Shown in pieces: positions 1 to 8,684 of a DNA stretch of 64,000 nucleotides. The translations under genes and the position numbers were made by a program. The notes beneath the pieces were generated by a model, which saw nothing but the letters and a program-made list of their open reading frames with translations, ran no database searches and had not been told where the DNA came from. How positions within the stretch are numbered: position 1 is the first letter of the stretch; the number at the start of each line of letters is the position of its first letter. Where the stretch lies: positions 372,001 to 436,000 of the forward strand of contig NZ_JAJEWI010000010.1 of NCBI RefSeq assembly GCF_020687785.1, read 5' to 3'. This DNA is from Sphingopyxis yananensis. GTDB taxonomy: Bacteria > Pseudomonadota > Alphaproteobacteria > Sphingomonadales > Sphingomonadaceae.

Positions 1-400
1 CAAGCGCCGTATCATGATCGGCACCTATGTGTTGTCGGCCGGTTTCTATGACGCATATTACACGCAGGCCCAAAAGGTTCGCACCTTGATTTCGCAAGAT
101 TTCATGAAAGCCTTTGAGCAATGCGACGTGATTTTGACGCCAACCGCCCCGTCGGCGGCCTTTGGCTTGGGTGAGAAAAATACCGATCCGTTGGAAATGT
201 ATTTGAACGATGTGTTCTCGGTGCCCGCCAGCCTTGCTGGTTTGCCCGCCATGTCGGTTCCCGCCGCCATCACCAAAGAAGGCCTGCCATTGGGTCTGCA
301 TATCATCGGCAAGCCTTTTGATGAGCAAGGCGTGTTAAATGCGGGTCTGGCTATTGAACAGCGCGCTGGCTTTACCGCCAAGCCTGCGAAATGGTGGTAA
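1..400 (+). CDS. gatA: Glutamyl-tRNA(Gln) amidotransferase subunit A, C-terminal part
   Basis: This is the 3' end of gatA, cut by the window edge; the reading frame is open from base 2 to the TAA at 398-400. The last ~130 residues match the C-terminal end of the amidase-signature subunit: [24 protein letters not shown] and the [17 protein letters not shown] stretch. The Ser-Ser-Lys catalytic residues lie upstream of the window. GatA releases ammonia from glutamine, and GatB uses it to convert Glu-tRNA(Gln) or Asp-tRNA(Asn) to the amide in the cytoplasm. gatB follows 101 bases downstream on the same strand, so the usual gatCAB operon is likely. The identification is secure; only the 5' part is missing. 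Confidence 0.95.
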   Translation, partial: KRRIMIGTYVLSAGFYDAYYTQAQKVRTLISQDFMKAFEQCDVILTPTAPSAAFGLGEKNTDPLEMYLNDVFSVPASLAGLPAMSVPAAITKEGLPLGLHIIGKPFDEQGVLNAGLAIEQRAGFTAKPAKWW

Positions 401-401
401 G

Positions 402-500
402 ATGGGGATGATCGCAGCAGCGATGAGCAACCCAATGGCATATATTGTTGCGGTTATGGGCGTCGCCCATATGGACCGCATGACATGGCAGAAGCACTGA
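402..500 (+). CDS. Possible 32-residue small ORF between gatA and gatB
   Basis: An ATG ORF of 32 codons plus TGA begins one base after the gatA stop and ends one base before the gatB ATG, so it fills the gap exactly. The peptide is hydrophobic and Met-rich in its first two thirds ([20 protein letters not shown]) and ends with a charged tail ([10 protein letters not shown]). It would suit a single short membrane segment, or a leader peptide that couples gatB translation to gatA. A ribosome-binding site is not obvious, because the gatA end offers only a weak purine run. I do not recognise it, and it may be chance. Conservation of frame in relatives would decide. Confidence 0.3.
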   Translation: MGMIAAAMSNPMAYIVAVMGVAHMDRMTWQKH

Positions 501-501
501 T

Positions 502-1968
502 ATGAGCGATTATCGGATCAAGGGTGAAACGGGTGAGTGGGAGGTCGTGATCGGCCTGGAAGTCCACGCACAGGTCACATCAAACGCCAAGCTTTTTTCG
601 GGCGCGGCGACCGCCTTTGGCGCAGAGCCTAACACGCAAGTGAGCCTTGTGGATGCGGCGATGCCGGGCATGTTGCCCACGCCGAACATGGAATGCATCC
701 GCCAAGCGGTGCGGACCGGCATGGCGATTAACGCGCAGATTAACAAATATTCGCGTTTCGATCGCAAGAATTATTTCTATGCCGATTTGCCGCAGGGTTA
801 TCAGATTTCCCAGCTTTATCATCCGATTGTGGGTGAAGGTACGCTGGAGATCGAGGCCGATGAAAAGGCTGGTATTGCCGCCAATAAGGTGATCGGCGTT
901 GAACGCATCCACGTCGAACAAGATGCGGGCAAGTTGATGCACGATCAGCACCCAACCATGAGCTATGTCGACCTGAACCGGTCGGGCGTGGCCTTGATGG
1001 AAATTGTGTCGCGTCCGGACATGGCTTCGCCTGCCGAGGCTGGGGCCTATTTGCGCAAGCTGCGGGCGATCCTGCGCTATGTCGGGTCGTGCGATGGCAA
1101 TATGGAAGAAGGGTCGATGCGTGCCGACGTGAACGTGTCGGTTCGCAAGGCCGGTGACCCGCTAGGCACCCGCACCGAAACCAAAAATGTGAACTCGGTT
1201 CGCTTTGTGATGCAGGCCATTGAACATGAGGCGCATCGTCAGGTGGAAGTGTTGGAAGCGGGCGGCAAGGTCGATCAGGAAACGCGCCTGTTCAACCCCG
1301 ATACGGGCACCACACGGACCATGCGCAGCAAAGAAGATGCGCATGATTACCGTTACTTCCCCGACCCCGATTTGCTGCCATTGAACCTGAGCGACGAATT
1401 TGTTGCGGCGTGCCGTGACAGCTTGCCAGAATTGCCGGACGCCAAGCGTGACCGCTATTTGGGCTTGGGCATTTCGGCCTATAATGCCGCTGTGTTGACC
1501 GCCGAAGTGGAAAGTGCCCGCTGGTTTGACGCCTTGCTGGATGCAGGCGCAAAACCTGTGGCAGCGGCCAATTGGGTGGCCAGCGAATTGTTCGGCGCGC
1601 TCAATCGCTTGGGCCGCGACATCAGCGACAGCCCCGTTAGCCCCGCCGAAGCAGCGGAGTTGCTGGGTCTGGTGGCGGATGGCACAATTTCGGGCAGCAT
1701 CGCCAAGCAGGTCTTTGAGATCATGCTGGAAACCGGCGACGGTGCGGCCAAGATCGTCGATGAAAAGGGCCTGAAGCAGAATAGCGACACAGGCGCGATT
1801 GAGGCCGAAATTGCCAAGGTCTTGGCGGCCAATGCCGACAAGGTGGAACAATATAAGGGCGGCAAAGAAGCCTTGTTTGGCTTCTTTGTTGGCCAAACCA
1901 TGAAGGCGATGCAGGGCAAGGCCAACCCACAGGTGGTCAATGAACTGTTGAAAAAGGCGCTTGGTTAA
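502..1968 (+). CDS. gatB: Aspartyl/glutamyl-tRNA amidotransferase subunit B
   Basis: A 488-residue protein of the usual GatB length. The N-terminal kinase-like cradle is clear: [10 protein letters not shown] near residue 17, the KLFSGA segment, [19 protein letters not shown] and [24 protein letters not shown] and the [10 protein letters not shown] segment follow in the middle. The last ~140 residues form the helical GatB/YqeY tRNA-binding tail, ending in [14 protein letters not shown]. GatB phosphorylates mischarged Glu-tRNA(Gln) and transamidates it with ammonia from GatA. The ATG at 502 begins [22 protein letters not shown], as expected for this family. It sits downstream of gatA on the same strand and is followed by an inverted repeat at 1980-2054. 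Confidence 0.98.
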   Translation: MSDYRIKGETGEWEVVIGLEVHAQVTSNAKLFSGAATAFGAEPNTQVSLVDAAMPGMLPTPNMECIRQAVRTGMAINAQINKYSRFDRKNYFYADLPQGYQISQLYHPIVGEGTLEIEADEKAGIAANKVIGVERIHVEQDAGKLMHDQHPTMSYVDLNRSGVALMEIVSRPDMASPAEAGAYLRKLRAILRYVGSCDGNMEEGSMRADVNVSVRKAGDPLGTRTETKNVNSVRFVMQAIEHEAHRQVEVLEAGGKVDQETRLFNPDTGTTRTMRSKEDAHDYRYFPDPDLLPLNLSDEFVAACRDSLPELPDAKRDRYLGLGISAYNAAVLTAEVESARWFDALLDAGAKPVAAANWVASELFGALNRLGRDISDSPVSPAEAAELLGLVADGTISGSIAKQVFEIMLETGDGAAKIVDEKGLKQNSDTGAIEAEIAKVLAANADKVEQYKGGKEALFGFFVGQTMKAMQGKANPQVVNELLKKALG

Positions 1969-1979
1969 GAAGTGTCTTG

Positions 1980-2054
1980 ATTAAGTTTATGCAATAAAAC
2001 CGATATAGTCTTGCTGAGTAAATATGCTTGGCAAGACTATATTGTTAACTTAAT
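1980..2054 (+). terminator. Nested inverted repeat after gatB (terminator or operator)
   Basis: An inner perfect 12-base inverted repeat (ATATAGTCTTGC at 2003-2014, GCAAGACTATAT at 2031-2042, 16-base loop) lies inside an outer 8-base repeat (ATTAAGTT at 1980-1987, AACTTAAT at 2047-2054). The arms are AT-rich and no clean U-run follows. It could end gatB transcription or act as a protein-binding site for the next gene, which starts 33 bases later. Confidence 0.5.
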
Positions 2055-2086
2055 ATTTCCCTGTGTAATACACGGGGGGATGGACT

Positions 2087-2674
2087 TTGAAATATATATT
2101 GCTTGCGGGGGCGCTGTGTGCGTTTCCGATGTCTGCGGGGGCGCAGGCGATTAAGGCGCCGGAACCAGCGCGCCAATTTACCGAAGCAGAAGTGGCGGCG
2201 TTGGAACGGCCCGATACGCGTTTTGATGAAACGCCCGAAATCGCCTTGGGATATGATAAATATTTCTATTTCCACCGCGCTGACACTGATTTTTCCACTG
2301 CATTTCATGACATCAGCGAATGTGACGCGCTGTCGAGCGGAAGCAATTTTTATGGCGGTGGGGATGCTGGTATGACCAGCTATTATGCGATGCAATATGG
2401 CGTTGCTGGCGCGGCTGGCGGTGCTTTGGGGTCTTTGTTTGCGGATGCCGTATTCGGTTCTGCGGAGCGGCGAAAAATACGCCGAAACAATGTCCGCCAA
2501 TGCATGGAGTATAAAGGATATTCGCGTTACGGCATGGAACGCGAGCGGTGGCAGGCCTTTCATTTTGAAGAAGGCCTTGGCCGTGTGAAGGATGAAAAGC
2601 GCACGGGCTTTTTGATGAAGCAGGCGCTGGTGGCATCTGGCCCCAAACCCGAAACTAAGGAGTTGCTGCCATGA
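2087..2674 (+). CDS. Exported protein of unknown function with a glycine-zipper-like segment
   Basis: A 195-residue protein with an N-terminal signal peptide (MKYILLAGALCAFPMSAGAQ, cleavage after AQA likely). The mature part has a charged N-terminal region, then a small-residue segment near residues 107-122 (VAGAAGGALGSLFADA) that resembles glycine-zipper membrane segments. A basic region with Cys and aromatic residues follows (RQCMEYKGYSRYGMERERW). The start is probably TTG at 2087, preceded by a GGGGGGA ribosome-binding site; no in-frame ATG is nearby. The stop overlaps the next gene by 4 bases, so the two are probably cotranslated. I do not recognise a named family, and the location would be periplasm or outer membrane. 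Confidence 0.75.
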   Translation: MKYILLAGALCAFPMSAGAQAIKAPEPARQFTEAEVAALERPDTRFDETPEIALGYDKYFYFHRADTDFSTAFHDISECDALSSGSNFYGGGDAGMTSYYAMQYGVAGAAGGALGSLFADAVFGSAERRKIRRNNVRQCMEYKGYSRYGMERERWQAFHFEEGLGRVKDEKRTGFLMKQALVASGPKPETKELLP

Positions 2675-3600
2675 CCCGCCTATTTTGGCGCGCTGCTGCG
2701 CTGGCCTGCGTGGCCATACCGACCATGGCATTTGCCCAGCCGATTGGAGAGGCCAAAATCCTATCGGGACAGGCCGTGATCGAGACGGATAGCGGATATG
2801 TTTTCGTGACCGGACCGGAGCGACAAATGGGCACTTTGCTGCGTATGCCCGAGGCCGATGATGTCGTGCAATATGAAGAGGAATGGGCGAAGCAATTGGC
2901 CCGTGTCCAAAAAAAATATCCTAGCAAATTGGCGAGTTGGGAAAGTAAAAAGGCGGCGGCGGAGCAGACCAAAGCGAAAGTACCGGACAGGCCGATTGAG
3001 CCGACGGCCGAGAATTTCTCGATCGAACCCATTGAAGCGCGGAATGCGGTGACCTTTGGTTATACGTCAATTTATAACAAAAGCGCCACACCGCGAAGCT
3101 TTAGCTATTTGACCAAGATGAAGCCGGGTCGTTATGTCTATCACGGGCCGCTGTGGACAGGGCCAGAGGGGAGCATGGGCACCTGCTATTGCATGGGGTC
3201 TGTGGCGTTTGACGTGAAGCCGGGCGTTATTACCAACATTGGGAATTTCTTTGCTGTTGCCGCATCGGCAGGGCAATCGGCGGCGGCCGCTGTGGATATG
3301 GCGGCGGTGAATTATGATTTGCCCGCGTCGTTGCAGGCTTTGCCACATGTTCAGGCGGAATTTCACGCAAGCGGGAAATTTGATAATTTCTTTCGCGGAA
3401 CCGTTGGCCGGATGCCCGCCGTTGCGGGGGTGTTGGCCTATGATCGCGACAAGGTCATCGATGCGAAAACCGGCCAGATGGCAGCAGGGATGATGGCGGC
3501 GAATGCGCCGCCGCGCACCGCCGCTGACGCTGTGACCACCACCGACGCAGGGAAGGCGGGCGAAGAGGAAGTGACAGAGCAGGTTTCGACGCAGCCCTAA
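2671..3600 (+). CDS. Exported protein of unknown function
   Basis: A 309-residue protein beginning with a clear signal peptide (MTRLFWRAAALACVAIPTMAFAQ). It overlaps the upstream exported-protein gene by ATGA, so the pair forms a two-gene operon closed by a strong terminator at 3623. Residues ~72-112 are Lys/Glu-rich and helical, with coiled-coil-like spacing. A central region (about 130-200) has a TCYCMGSVAFDV motif with two close cysteines, and the context (YLTKMKPGRYVYHG before, DVKPGVITNIGNF after) reads like a beta-sandwich. The C-terminal ~40 residues are low-complexity Ala/Thr/Glu. I do not recognise the function. The operon suggests it works with the 2087-2674 product at the cell envelope. 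Confidence 0.75.
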   Translation: MTRLFWRAAALACVAIPTMAFAQPIGEAKILSGQAVIETDSGYVFVTGPERQMGTLLRMPEADDVVQYEEEWAKQLARVQKKYPSKLASWESKKAAAEQTKAKVPDRPIEPTAENFSIEPIEARNAVTFGYTSIYNKSATPRSFSYLTKMKPGRYVYHGPLWTGPEGSMGTCYCMGSVAFDVKPGVITNIGNFFAVAASAGQSAAAAVDMAAVNYDLPASLQALPHVQAEFHASGKFDNFFRGTVGRMPAVAGVLAYDRDKVIDAKTGQMAAGMMAANAPPRTAADAVTTTDAGKAGEEEVTEQVSTQP

Positions 3601-3622
3601 CCAAGTAAGAAACAAGTTTGGG

Positions 3623-3661
3623 AAAACCGGCGGTGGATTTCGTCCACCGCCGGTTTTTTTA
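3623..3661 (+). terminator. Rho-independent terminator
   Basis: A 15-base stem (3623-3637 with 3643-3657, GC core CCGGCGGTGGA) with a 5-base loop is followed by a run of T. It ends the two-gene operon of exported proteins. Confidence 0.92.
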
Positions 3662-3789
3662 TATGCATGGATACGTTCCGCGCTTTCGTTCGCCTGTTGA
3701 GATGTGTTGTTTATCACAGCCTTGGTTGGCTATGCTGGGGCAATGGCTGGGCGGTGCTATGATGAAGGGGAATGAGGTTGAATATCCAT

Positions 3790-4263
3790 ATGCGTCACAT
3801 GATGATGATCTTCGTCACAGGCATTTCGATGACCGGCGCATCGGCCATGGCATCCCATGCCCAAGGGTTTGACTGGGCTTTGCGCGTCAATGAAGGGCGC
3901 GTGTCGGACGCGATTTTGGCTTATGAAGTGCCGGAAACGGACAGTCAGCTTTTGTCGATGGTGTGCGAAGAGGGCGGGCAGCGCATTTTTGTGAATGTAA
4001 ACGGTGGACCCAAGGATTTGCGATCCATTGGCTTGAAGGCTGGCGCGGCCAGCAAGCAATTGGCCGGACAAAGCGAATATTATGCGGAAATCGACGAAGC
4101 GCAGTTTACATCAACCGAAATATCCTCTGGCGATCCGTTGATTGCGGCCTTTGCACAAGCTGGCCGGTTGACCGTCCAGACGACCAGCGGCGAGCATGTG
4201 CTGGATGGCAGTCCGCAAGGGCGCGGTGCGGTGCAACGCTTTGTGCGCTTTTGCCACGGTTAA
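3790..4263 (+). CDS. Small exported protein of unknown function
   Basis: A 157-residue secreted protein starting MRHMMMIFVTGISMTGASA, with a likely signal peptide cut after ASHAQ. An in-frame ATG at 3772 would extend it by six residues, but its purine-rich site (AAGGGG) sits only one base away. The ATG at 3790 has GAGG about 12 bases upstream and gives a better signal peptide. The mature part contains two cysteines (MVCEEGG and RFCHG at the very end) that could form a disulphide, and a DEAQFTSTEISSGDPLI segment. There is no recognised domain. It is a single gene between a strong terminator and a hairpin shared with the convergent amidohydrolase gene. Confidence 0.7.
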   Translation: MRHMMMIFVTGISMTGASAMASHAQGFDWALRVNEGRVSDAILAYEVPETDSQLLSMVCEEGGQRIFVNVNGGPKDLRSIGLKAGAASKQLAGQSEYYAEIDEAQFTSTEISSGDPLIAAFAQAGRLTVQTTSGEHVLDGSPQGRGAVQRFVRFCHG

Positions 4264-4286
4264 GACAGTCCCCAAGATGCGATAGG

Positions 4287-4321
4287 ACAAAGGGCGCGCT
4301 GTGATGAGCGGCGCCCTTTGT
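4287..4321. terminator. Bidirectional hairpin between convergent genes
   Basis: An 11-base perfect stem (ACAAAGGGCGC at 4287-4297, GCGCCCTTTGT at 4311-4321) with a 13-base loop lies between two convergent genes. A weak T-run follows on the plus strand only. Confidence 0.7.
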
Positions 4322-4339
4322 CATAATGTTTTTCGTCGT

Positions 4340-6112
4340 TTATAGGCCTTGATCCGATGCTGTGTCGGCGGGGGCGGACCACATGCTGCGCCCTTCTTTG
4401 ATGGTTTCCAGCACTTTGATCGATTTGATATCCTCGGTCGGCGTGTCGAGGGGGTTGCGGTCGAGGATAACGAAATCGGCCAAGAGGCCGGCTTTGATGC
4501 GGCCTTTGCGATTTTCTTCGAATATTTGCCATGCGGGGCCGGTGGTGAGGGCTTGTAAGGCTTGGTAGGCGGTCAACCGTTCGTCAGCGCCGCTGACAAC
4601 GCCGCTGATCGAGCGGCGGGCCATGCTGGACCATAGCATGAAGCGCGTGTCGAGCGGGGTGACGCTATAATCGCTGTGATTGGAGGTGTGGAGGCCAAGC
4701 GCCGCCGCCGATTTTAGCGGGCTGATGAAGTCGACGGTTTCGGCTGGGAAGTTGCTGCGGTGAATATCGGCCCAATAATAAGTATGGTTGGAAAAATAGG
4801 ACGGGCCAACGCCAAGGCGGACATAGGCGGGAAGCTGGTCTTTGCGTTGAAATTGCGAGTGGATAATGATGGGCCGGCGATTATCGGCGGCGCGCAGGCC
4901 CAATTGGTCAAATCCGCTGATCGCCATATCAATGGCGGCATCGCCATTGGCGTGAACGAACAATTGCCAGCCGCGATCCATGACTTTTTTGGCGGCTGCG
5001 GTGAAATCCGCGGCAGAGGTGACGGGCGCGCCATGCCATGGGTGATGGCCTTCGGGGCTGCCGCGCGCATAATCTTGGGTGAAAAAAGCGGTACGGGCTT
5101 GCGGTGACCCGTCGAGGACGAATTTAATCCCCTGAAGTTTGATATGCCCCTGATATTCGCCAAATTTCAGATCGTCACGCACCAGCAAATTGCTCAATTG
5201 CGATGCAAAAGGCAGTAGGGCCAAGTCGATTTTGATGCGCTGGCGGGCGGCATCGCTGGTCAAAAAGGCCAGATCAGGCGGCTGGGTCGCGCCGTCTTGG
5301 GCGTGGGTATAGCCTTCGGCGAAATAGCGTTGTTGGGCCGCCTCCAGCCCATTCAGATTATCTTGGTCACTGGCTTTGGGGGATTTGGCGATCAAGGCGA
5401 ACATTGCTGTTTCCAGCAATAGACCGTTTAATTTGCCATCGGCATCACGGCCCATAATTCCGCCTGCTGGGGCGGTGCTGGCGTCTGTGATGCCTGCAGC
5501 GGCCAAGGCGGCGCTGTTGGCGACCGCGCCGTGCAGAGAGACATGCATCACCACCAAGGGATGGTTGGGAGACAAAGCGTCCAATTCTGCGCGAGTGATA
5601 TGGCGTTTTTCGGTCAAAATTTCGGGGTCATATTGCCAGACCATCACCCATTCGCTGGTTGCTGGGCTATTGGCTGGGGAGGCTAGGTAGGTGCGGATAG
5701 CATCTTGTAGGGCCGCCATATTATGGACGGGCGGCAGATTTTTATTCCACAGGTCCAATCCTCGGCTGGTGTGGATGGCTGCCGAAAAATGAGAATGGGC
5801 GTCGATAAAGCCCGGCAGCATGGTTTTGCCAGCCAAATCATAGACGCGCTGGTCTTTGTCCTTGATCTTTGGGGCCTTCGCCTTGGGTCCGGCATAGATG
5901 ATCTGGCCATCGCGCACGATCACCGTTTCGACCAATTGCGGTTGATCGCTATCCATGGTGATGATGGGGCCGCCGCGATAGGTGGTGGTTTCGGCCAGTG
6001 CATAGGCTGGGATGCATAAGATGCTGGCCGCCGAGCATAGCCCAAAAAGGCGCGCATATTTTGCGCGATTTGGGCTGATTGCGGCATATTTGCTATGGCT
6101 AGCCTGTGTCAT
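4340..6112 (-). CDS. Periplasmic amidohydrolase, YtcJ-like family
   Basis: A 590-residue metal-dependent hydrolase of the amidohydrolase superfamily. The ATG at 6112 is preceded by GGGAGA and gives a long signal sequence ending at ALAE near residue 41. The metal motif GFIDAHSHF (H106, H108) follows the small beta-sandwich. Later motifs typical of the YtcJ group are present: KFVLDGSPQARTAFF, QLFVHANGDAAIDM, IIHSQFQRKDQLP and SNHSDYSVTPLDTRFMLW, then the C-terminal AGLLADFVILDRNPL return to the sandwich. Members hydrolyse cyclic amides, imides or carbamates, and the substrate here cannot be read from sequence. An upstream in-frame start at 6259 would add 49 residues ahead of the signal peptide and is less likely. 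The gene stands alone. Confidence 0.9.
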   Translation of the reverse strand: MTQASHSKYAAISPNRAKYARLFGLCSAASILCIPAYALAETTTYRGGPIITMDSDQPQLVETVIVRDGQIIYAGPKAKAPKIKDKDQRVYDLAGKTMLPGFIDAHSHFSAAIHTSRGLDLWNKNLPPVHNMAALQDAIRTYLASPANSPATSEWVMVWQYDPEILTEKRHITRAELDALSPNHPLVVMHVSLHGAVANSAALAAAGITDASTAPAGGIMGRDADGKLNGLLLETAMFALIAKSPKASDQDNLNGLEAAQQRYFAEGYTHAQDGATQPPDLAFLTSDAARQRIKIDLALLPFASQLSNLLVRDDLKFGEYQGHIKLQGIKFVLDGSPQARTAFFTQDYARGSPEGHHPWHGAPVTSAADFTAAAKKVMDRGWQLFVHANGDAAIDMAISGFDQLGLRAADNRRPIIIHSQFQRKDQLPAYVRLGVGPSYFSNHTYYWADIHRSNFPAETVDFISPLKSAAALGLHTSNHSDYSVTPLDTRFMLWSSMARRSISGVVSGADERLTAYQALQALTTGPAWQIFEENRKGRIKAGLLADFVILDRNPLDTPTEDIKSIKVLETIKEGRSMWSAPADTASDQGL

Positions 6113-6276
6113 CCGGTCATTCTCCCGCCTTATATTTATATCGGGGGAAGGGTGGCGGATCGGGTGAAGGGGGTCAAGCTTGGCCGTGGTTGGGCCATCG
6201 GGGGCGCGGGTGATTAGGCCATGACAACAAGCGCTGTCGTTACATGCTGGCCGACCCAAGCATAGGGGAGGGAGCG

Positions 6277-6495
6277 TTAAAGCTGATGCGGCAGTTCGTG
6301 CGGGGCCTTGCCGGGTTCGTCCATGTCGTTGCCGCCCGGTTTGCCAGGAAGTTCCACGGGGCGGTGCGCGGGATGTTCGGCAGGGGATGGTCTCGGCGGG
6401 GTTTCGGGCGGCGACTGGGGTGTGATGATGTCCGGTTTTACGGCCGGATCGGGGGATCGGACAGGCTGTGTGGCGGCGGTTATAATCTGGTTCAT
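6277..6495 (-). CDS. Possible small proline-rich protein
   Basis: A 72-residue ORF from ATG at 6495, very rich in Pro, His and Glu (TPQSPPETPPRPSPAEHP in the middle, EPGKAPHELPHQL at the end). Short Pro-rich hypothetical proteins of this kind are common in sphingomonads, which supports the minus frame over the Gly/Arg-rich frame opposite. A longer frame reaches 6663, but the added part has no protein-like character. Only a weak AAAGG lies about 12 bases upstream. It has no signal peptide and no recognised domain, so it is probably disordered if made. Confidence 0.4.
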   Translation of the reverse strand: MNQIITAATQPVRSPDPAVKPDIITPQSPPETPPRPSPAEHPAHRPVELPGKPGGNDMDEPGKAPHELPHQL

Positions 6496-6684
6496 GACGA
6501 AATTTACGCCTTTCTTTGTGGGCACTTTGCAGGCTGATATTGGCGGGTGTGCCGTGTGCGATCGACCATGGAAGCGAAGGTCCACCGGCCCAGTTCCATA
6601 AAACGCTTGTCCTGAGTGCAATGTTCCGGATGATTTTGGCGATAGAAAAGCGCGCCTAGGCACAACGGACTTGTTTTTCCTGAC

Positions 6685-6712
6685 TTGCCCTCCTTACTAT
6701 GTCTGCTATAGC
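6685..6712 (+). promoter_or_regulatory. Candidate promoter of tRNA-Leu
   Basis: TTGCCC at 6685-6690, a 16-base spacer and TATAGC at 6707-6712 precede a GC-rich stretch. They lie about 70 bases upstream of the tRNA 5' end. Confidence 0.4.
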
Positions 6713-6779
6713 CCCGCGCGGCCCGCATGGGCATGTGCGGTATAGCGCATGGCTTCATGCACATTGGCTGTTGGCGCGC

Positions 6780-6864
6780 GCGGGCGTGGCGGAATTGGTA
6801 GACGCGCTGGTTTTAGGTACCAGTATCGTGAGATGTGGGGGTTCGAGTCCCTTCGCCCGCACCA
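6780..6864 (+). tRNA. tRNA-Leu (anticodon UAG)
   Basis: The gene has 85 bases with CCA encoded (6862-6864). The acceptor GCGGGCG pairs with CGCCCGC. The anticodon stem CTGGT/ACCAG encloses the loop TTTAGGT, giving anticodon TAG. The variable arm is long, as in class II tRNAs, and GGTTCGAGTCC forms the T arm. It reads CUA, and CUG by wobble. Confidence 0.97.
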
Positions 6865-6965
6865 ACAGGAATAGGCGCGCCTAGGCCGATGGATGGAAGG
6901 ATTTGAGCCGGAAGCGGCCAAGTCTTTTTAAGAAGAAGATTTTGAGCAAGGACATGACCAAGGCA

Positions 6966-8540
6966 ATGAAGACCGTCGAAACGCTGAACGAAGGCCTGAA
7001 GCGCGAATATAGCCTGACCATCACTGCGGCTGAAATCGAAGCACGCGTTGATGATGAAGTGAAGGCTGTTGCGCCGCAGGTGCGTATGCCGGGCTTCCGC
7101 CCTGGCAAGGTTCCCGCCAATCTGATCCGCAAAATGCATGGCGAAGCCATGTCGGCTGATGCGCTGAACAAAGCCATCGACCAAGGCGTGCGCGATGTGG
7201 TTGCAGAATATAAGCTGCGGCCCGCTGTACAGCCTGGTGTAACGCTGGCTGACGGTTATGAGCGTGGCAAAGATGCCGTGATCACCGTTGCGCTGGAAGT
7301 ATTGCCACAGATTGAAACGCCTTCGATTGAAGGTTTGAAGCTGGAACGCCTGACCATCGCCACCGACGATGCGGCTGTGATGGCCAAGATCGAAGAATTT
7401 GCTTCGCAAATGAAGCGTTTCGAAGATGCACCCAAGACCAAGAAAGCCGCAGCCGGTGATCAAGTGATCATCGACTTTGCTGGCAGCGTTGGCGGCGTGG
7501 CATTTGACGGCGGCACCGGCGAAGACATGGCTGTTGAAATCGGTTCGGGTCAATTGATCCCCGGTTTTGAAGATCAGTTGGTCGGCGTGAAGCTGGGCGA
7601 CGAAAAAGTTCTGAACGTGACCTTCCCCGACGATTATCCCGTCGAAGATCTGAAGGGCCAAGCCGCGGAATTTGCGATCACCGTCAAGGCGATCAAGGTT
7701 GCTGCCGAAACGGTTATTGATGATGAATTCGCAAAGTCGCTGGGCCTCGACAGCCTCGACAAGCTGAAGGAAATCATGAAGGACCAGATCGAGCAGGAAC
7801 ATAATGGCCTGACGCGCACTTTCATGAAGCGCAAGTTGCTGGATCAACTGGCCGACGCGCATGACTTTGACGTTCCGCCTTCGATGGTAGAAGCTGAGTT
7901 CAACCAGATTTGGGCCCAGTTGCAGCAAGAAGCGGCCCGTGAAGCCGATGTAGAGGCTGCTCAGGCTGATCTGGAAAAGGACCGCGAAGAATATCGTTCG
8001 ATCGCTGTTCGCCGCGTTCGCTTGGGTCTGTTGCTGTCGGAAATCGGCCAAGCCAACGACGTGCAGGTTAACCAGCAAGAAATGCAGCGTTTGGTGATGC
8101 AAGCCGCGCAGCAATATCGTCCGGAAGACCGTCAGCGTTTCGTGGAATATATCCAGCAAGACGCTTTGGCAGCGGCACAATTGCGTGCGCCTTTGTATGA
8201 AGACAAGGTCGTCGACTTCTTGTTCGAAAAAGCTGACATCACCGACCGCGAAGTAACGCGCGACGTGCTGGAAGCCGCCATCGAAGACGAAGACGGTCAT
8301 GTGCATGGCCCTGGTTGCGGTCATGACCATAGCCATGACGAAAAGCCTGCCAAAAAGGCTGCGGCGAAGAAGCCGGCTGCCAAGAAGGAAGCCAAGGCTG
8401 ACGACGCAGCAGAAGAAGCACCGGCCAAAAAGCCCGCTGCCAAAAAGGCTGCGGCAAAGAAGGACGAAGCTGAAGGCGATGTGGCGGAAAAGAAGCCCGC
8501 TAAGAAGTCTGCAGCCAAGAAAGCTGCTCCGAAGGAATAA
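6966..8540 (+). CDS. tig: Trigger factor with metal-binding and Lys/Ala-rich tail
   Basis: The ribosome-associated chaperone and prolyl isomerase. From ATG 6966 (MKTVETLNEGLKREYSLTI) it has 524 residues. The ribosome-binding signature GFRPGKVP is near residue 46, the FKBP domain (GDQVIIDFAGSVGGVAFDGG) covers about 145-240, and the helical substrate-binding domain ends near 440. An ATG at 6954 with AAGGA two bases away is the alternative start, but other sphingomonads start at the MxTVETLNEG methionine. E. coli trigger factor is ~430 residues. Here ~80 extra residues hold a His/Cys segment (GHVHGPGCGHDHSHDEK, 8295-8340) and a run of PAKKAAAKK-type repeats like histone H1 tails. A hairpin terminator follows at 8561. 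Confidence 0.96.
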   Translation: MKTVETLNEGLKREYSLTITAAEIEARVDDEVKAVAPQVRMPGFRPGKVPANLIRKMHGEAMSADALNKAIDQGVRDVVAEYKLRPAVQPGVTLADGYERGKDAVITVALEVLPQIETPSIEGLKLERLTIATDDAAVMAKIEEFASQMKRFEDAPKTKKAAAGDQVIIDFAGSVGGVAFDGGTGEDMAVEIGSGQLIPGFEDQLVGVKLGDEKVLNVTFPDDYPVEDLKGQAAEFAITVKAIKVAAETVIDDEFAKSLGLDSLDKLKEIMKDQIEQEHNGLTRTFMKRKLLDQLADAHDFDVPPSMVEAEFNQIWAQLQQEAAREADVEAAQADLEKDREEYRSIAVRRVRLGLLLSEIGQANDVQVNQQEMQRLVMQAAQQYRPEDRQRFVEYIQQDALAAAQLRAPLYEDKVVDFLFEKADITDREVTRDVLEAAIEDEDGHVHGPGCGHDHSHDEKPAKKAAAKKPAAKKEAKADDAAEEAPAKKPAAKKAAAKKDEAEGDVAEKKPAKKSAAKKAAPKE

Positions 8541-8560
8541 TCCTTTTGCGCTAAGCTGCT

Positions 8561-8600
8561 AAAAAAGGCTTGGGAAGCAAATGCTTCTCCGGCCTTTTTT
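8561..8600 (+). terminator. Rho-independent terminator after tig
   Basis: AAAAAAGGC (8561-8569) pairs with GCCTTTTTT (8592-8600), and an inner GAAGCA/TGCTTC stem (8574-8579 with 8582-8587) strengthens it. The T-run is part of the outer stem, so it can work in both directions. Confidence 0.85.
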
Positions 8601-8684
8601 GTGTTTGGCGCTGTTGGAGAGGGGGAGGCAACGGGGGTGCTGGAGCGTTGCGGCTGCGCCCTTCAGCACCCATCCCTATGGCCG

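Noticed and set aside
6244-6601. Plus-strand ORFs opposite the Pro-rich small protein
   Set aside because: Gly/Arg-rich shadow of a Pro-rich frame; the minus frame has the more protein-like start and end.
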